A stretch of 8,170 bases of DNA, taken from assembly GCA_017848155.1 (NCBI GenBank), contig JAGAKC010000413.1:1-8170 (forward strand), given 5' to 3'. Shown in pieces: positions 5,627-8,170 of the stretch. The position numbers were made by a program, and so were the translations under genes. Positions within the stretch are counted from its first letter, which is position 1, and every line of letters begins with the position of its first letter. A model generated the notes under the pieces. It was not told the origin of the DNA, ran no database searches, and saw only the letters and a program-made list of their open reading frames with translations. Source of the DNA: Oscillospiraceae bacterium (GTDB taxonomy: Bacteria > Bacillota > Clostridia > Oscillospirales > Ruminococcaceae).

Positions 5627-7051
5627 TTATCTATGTATCTTTTGTTCAAATTTATTTTTCTGCGGCGCTTTTGTTATTTCTATAGGATATTTTCCGCTGA
5701 AGCAGCCGTTGCATATTCCAAGTCTGCAGTCTTCGGCAATTTCAGAGGTGGCCTCTATGGAGAGGTATGCCAGCGAGTCTGCACCGATAACTCGTGCTAT
5801 ATCCTCTGTGTTATCATAACGGCAAGCGATAAGATCGTCTTCGCTGTCGATATCTGTGCCGAAATAACAGGAGTGTCTGAACGGGGGAGAGGATACTCTC
5901 ATGTGCACCTCTTTCGCACCGGCTTCCCGTAACAGCTGTACAATGCGAGCGCAGGTAGTACCTCTGACTATAGAGTCATCCACGAGTACGACTCGCTTGC
6001 CATTTACAGTTTCCTTTATGACGCTCAGCTTTATATTTACTGCGTCTTCACGACTGTGCTGTTCGGGTAGGATAAAGCTTCTGCCGATGTATTTATTCTT
6101 AACAAAACCGATGCCATAGGGTATGCCGCTTTCTTTGGCATAGCCCATTGCCGCGTCCAGGCCTGAATCGGGAACCCCGATAACCACATCTGCCGCAGCT
6201 GCGCTGTCCTTTGCGAGATATTGTCCTGCCCGTAGCCTTGCGTGATGTACCGATGCTCCGTCAATTACTGAGTCGGGACGGGCAAAGTAGATATATTCGA
6301 ACACACACAGACTACCCTTGCCACAGGTGTTCGTGCGGATGCTCCTTATGCCGCTTTTGTCTATGACTGCGATCTCACCAGGCATGATATCACGGACAAG
6401 TTCTCCTCCTGCCGCCTTAATAGCAGCGGATTCCGAGGCAATGATATACGCACCGTCATTGCGTTTACCCATAACAAGCGGGCGGAATCCATTAGGGTCT
6501 CGGAAAGCTATCAGCTTTGTGGCGGTCATAAGCACACAAGAATATGCGCCTTTCAGCTTGCTCATTATCTTGCTTACAGCTTCCTCAGTGGAGGACGATT
6601 TCAAGCGCTCGGATACTATCTCATAGGCTATCGCTTCGGTATCGGAGGTGCTATGGAAGATGGCTCCCGAAAGTTCAAAACCTCTGCGGAGCTCCTCGGC
6701 ATTCACGAGGTTTCCGTTATGTGCAAGTGCCAGATTTCCTTTGATGTGACGTATTGTAAGAGGCTGTATATTGTTCAGACCTCCACCGCCCGTTGTAGAA
6801 TATCTGACGTGTCCCACGGCAATATTACCCTCGCCCAGCGACTTTATCGTATTCTCGTCAAAGACTTCAGATACCAGACCCTCACCCTTTTTTGAGGAAA
6901 AAACACCGTCGTCGCAGACTGCGATACCGCATGCCTCCTGACCTCTGTGCTGAAGCGCATAGAGCCCCAGATATACTGTTCCCGCTACATTTGCTGTTCT
7001 GTCGGAATAAATGCCGAACACGCCACACTCTTCGTGTATGTTATTTGTCAT
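5627..7051 (-). CDS. purF: Amidophosphoribosyltransferase (glutamine PRPP amidotransferase)
   Basis: PurF makes 5-phosphoribosylamine from PRPP and glutamine, the committed first step of purine synthesis. The 474 residues begin MTNNIHEECGVFGIYSD. C9 follows a short propeptide and would become the N-terminal catalytic cysteine after cleavage, as in the Bacillus-type enzyme. The Ntn glutaminase half shows LQHRGQEACG (33-42), HVRYSTTG (81-88) and AHNGNLVN (110-117). The phosphoribosyltransferase half carries the PRPP loop VVLVDDSIVRGTT (354-366). Four cysteines placed as in the 4Fe-4S form are C249 (SLCVFEYIYFARPDS), C395 (RHSCYFG), and C447/C450 (CNGCFSGKYP). Length matches the family. The start has no clear ribosome binding site, and an in-frame stop lies six bases upstream, so 7051 is the only good ATG. 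It follows glutamine synthetase by 24 nt, away from other pur genes. Expression may therefore be coupled to that upstream gene. Confidence 0.97.
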   Translation of the reverse strand: MTNNIHEECGVFGIYSDRTANVAGTVYLGLYALQHRGQEACGIAVCDDGVFSSKKGEGLVSEVFDENTIKSLGEGNIAVGHVRYSTTGGGGLNNIQPLTIRHIKGNLALAHNGNLVNAEELRRGFELSGAIFHSTSDTEAIAYEIVSERLKSSSTEEAVSKIMSKLKGAYSCVLMTATKLIAFRDPNGFRPLVMGKRNDGAYIIASESAAIKAAGGELVRDIMPGEIAVIDKSGIRSIRTNTCGKGSLCVFEYIYFARPDSVIDGASVHHARLRAGQYLAKDSAAAADVVIGVPDSGLDAAMGYAKESGIPYGIGFVKNKYIGRSFILPEQHSREDAVNIKLSVIKETVNGKRVVLVDDSIVRGTTCARIVQLLREAGAKEVHMRVSSPPFRHSCYFGTDIDSEDDLIACRYDNTEDIARVIGADSLAYLSIEATSEIAEDCRLGICNGCFSGKYPIEITKAPQKNKFEQKIHR

Positions 7052-7079
7052 CGCTGTTCATCTGTATGCTATGCATCAT
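7041..7079 (-). other. Possible 12-codon bridging ORF between glutamine synthetase and purF
   Basis: An ATG at 7079-7077 overlaps the glutamine synthetase stop as ATGA and opens MMHSIQMNSDDK. It ends in TAA at 7043-7041, ten bases inside purF in another frame. It has no good ribosome binding site of its own (a GGAGAG lies too far upstream). If used, it would carry terminating ribosomes to the purF start, which lacks a clear site. It may be chance. Confidence 0.15.
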
Positions 7080-8170
7080 CTTACACCGAACAGCAGCTCT
7101 CCGTAGGAGGGATACGGCCAGTACTCTGCGGCTGTAAGCATCTCGGCGCTGTCTACGGCAGCTCTCAGTTCATCCATAGCGGCAAGTACCTCGTCCTTAT
7201 AAAATGCTGCCAGCACCGTAATATCAAAGATGCGCTTAGTCTCCTCCAGCTTTGCCTCCAGCGTTTTAAGTGCGCTGAACGCCTTGCCTGAAAGAGCCGA
7301 CAGCTCCTTTGCCGTCTCTGCCTCATAGCTTAAGTCCACATCCGGGCCGATCGCCTGCTTTGCACCCGCAGAAGCGGAAAGAGAAGCTATGTACTCGCTG
7401 ATTGCAGGAAGAATATCCTTGCGAGCCATATCCACCATAGTCAGAGCCTCGATATTTACTACCTTGCAGTAGTTCTCAAGATTGATCTCATAGCGAGATC
7501 GGATCTCCACCTCGGTGAATACCTTATGAGAGGTGAACAGCTTGATATTCTTATCATGGATGAAATAAGGAAGCGCATCGGGAGTGGTCTTGAGATTGAG
7601 CAGACCTCTCTTCTCGGCCTCGGCTACCCACGAATCATCATATCCGTTTCCGTTGAAGATAACATGCTGGTGCTCAACGATAACTCTCTTTACAAGATCG
7701 TGCAGAGCGGTATCGAAATCTGCTGCATTTTCAAGCTCATCGGCAAACTGCTTAAGCTCTTCAGCTACTGCGGTGTTAAGTACGGTGTTGCAGCCCGAGA
7801 TCGAGTTTGCGGAGCCCAGCATTCTGAACTCGAACTTATTACCTGTGAACGCAAAGGGAGAAGTACGGTTTCTGTCTGTGCTGTCCTTAGGGAATTTAGG
7901 CAGCACATGAACACCTACCCTCAAAAGTTCCTTTTCCTTTGCACCGTAAGGAGTGTCGGTCTCTATAGCCTGAAGCACCTCAGAAAGCTCCGAGCCGATA
8001 AACATCGACACGATGGCAGGAGGAGCCTCGTTTGCTCCGAGTCTGTGGTCGTTTCCCGCAGAAGCTACGGAAATTCTAAGCAGATCCTGATAATCGTCAA
8101 CTGCCTTAATAACTGCACACAGGAACAGCAGGAACTGCGCATTCTCATAGGGGGTTTCGCCCGGTTCGAG
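7076..8170 (-). CDS. glnN: Type III glutamine synthetase (GSIII), C-terminal half; gene enters from beyond the window
   Basis: Glutamine synthetase condenses glutamate and ammonium with ATP in the cytosol. The reading frame is open from the right edge to the stop at 7078-7076, giving 364 residues; GSIII proteins are about 700 long, so about half is missing. The fragment starts LEPGETPYENAQFLLFLCAV and contains the GSIII signature SVASAGNDHRLGANEAPPAI (34-53). NRTSPFAFTGNKFEFRMLGS (101-120) follows, whose arginines bind nucleotide/substrate in the glutamine synthetase fold. Downstream come the helical EHQHVIFNGNGYDDSW and ALPYFIHDKNIKLF blocks and the tail SYGELLFGVR. GSIII is a long form distinct from the shorter GSI (glnA) and is typical of Bacteroidetes and some Clostridia. 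A GTG at 8011 is internal, not the start. It is 24 nt upstream of purF. The family call is firm; glnN is the name used for GSIII. Confidence 0.95.
   Translation of the reverse strand, partial: LEPGETPYENAQFLLFLCAVIKAVDDYQDLLRISVASAGNDHRLGANEAPPAIVSMFIGSELSEVLQAIETDTPYGAKEKELLRVGVHVLPKFPKDSTDRNRTSPFAFTGNKFEFRMLGSANSISGCNTVLNTAVAEELKQFADELENAADFDTALHDLVKRVIVEHQHVIFNGNGYDDSWVAEAEKRGLLNLKTTPDALPYFIHDKNIKLFTSHKVFTEVEIRSRYEINLENYCKVVNIEALTMVDMARKDILPAISEYIASLSASAGAKQAIGPDVDLSYEAETAKELSALSGKAFSALKTLEAKLEETKRIFDITVLAAFYKDEVLAAMDELRAAVDSAEMLTAAEYWPYPSYGELLFGVR

Noticed and set aside
5612..5932. 106-codon plus-strand frame opposite the end of purF
   Set aside because: Cys/Phe-rich translation is the mirror of purF coding sequence; no supporting start signal.
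7076..8011. GTG at 8011 as the start of a separate short glutamine synthetase
   Set aside because: The frame continues upstream to the window edge with the GSIII signature NDHRLGANEAPPAI directly before it, so the GTG is an internal valine codon.
1..8170. Mobile elements, CRISPR arrays, tRNA or rRNA genes
   Set aside because: No transposase or integrase motifs, direct-repeat arrays, cloverleaf-like segments or rRNA stretches were seen; coding sequence fills nearly the whole window.

Overview
This window reads as chromosomal DNA of a low-to-mid GC anaerobic Firmicute, most likely a Clostridia / Oscillospiraceae (Ruminococcus-like) species. The basis is a type III glutamine synthetase, a GatCAB amidotransferase (indirect Gln-tRNA/Asn-tRNA synthesis), a Bacillus-type PurF with propeptide and Fe-S cysteines, strong AAGGAGG ribosome binding sites, and an ammonium transporter fused to a PII protein. 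The taxon is inferred from gene content, not from a marker gene.

Every supported gene lies on the minus strand, so transcription runs from high to low coordinates: type III glutamine synthetase (7076-8170, 5' half outside the window), purF (5627-7051), amt-PII fusion (3803-5557), guaA (2079-3638), gatC (1763-2041), gatA (303-1751) and gatB (1-290, 3' part outside). Gaps are 24, 69, 164, 37, 11 and 12 nt. No gap holds a convincing intrinsic terminator (hairpin plus U-run), so one long or several overlapping transcripts are possible. The only gap roomy enough for a real leader is the 164 nt between amt-PII and guaA. It carries a perfect 11-bp inverted repeat with a 41-nt loop, a 10-bp palindrome, a weak promoter candidate and a long hairpin just upstream of the guaA ribosome binding site. 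There is no gene-free stretch above 300 bases.

The genes share one theme, the amide nitrogen of glutamine. Amt imports ammonium, and its PII part probably senses 2-oxoglutarate and nucleotide and gates the channel. Glutamine synthetase fixes ammonium into glutamine. PurF, GuaA and GatCAB then use glutamine for the first step of purine synthesis, for GMP synthesis, and for amidating mischarged tRNAs. The main point of interest is the single-chain Amt-PII protein. Its T-loop keeps the arginine that plugs the Amt pore in GlnK-AmtB complexes but has lost the tyrosine used for uridylylation. No mobile elements, CRISPR arrays, tRNA or rRNA genes were seen.
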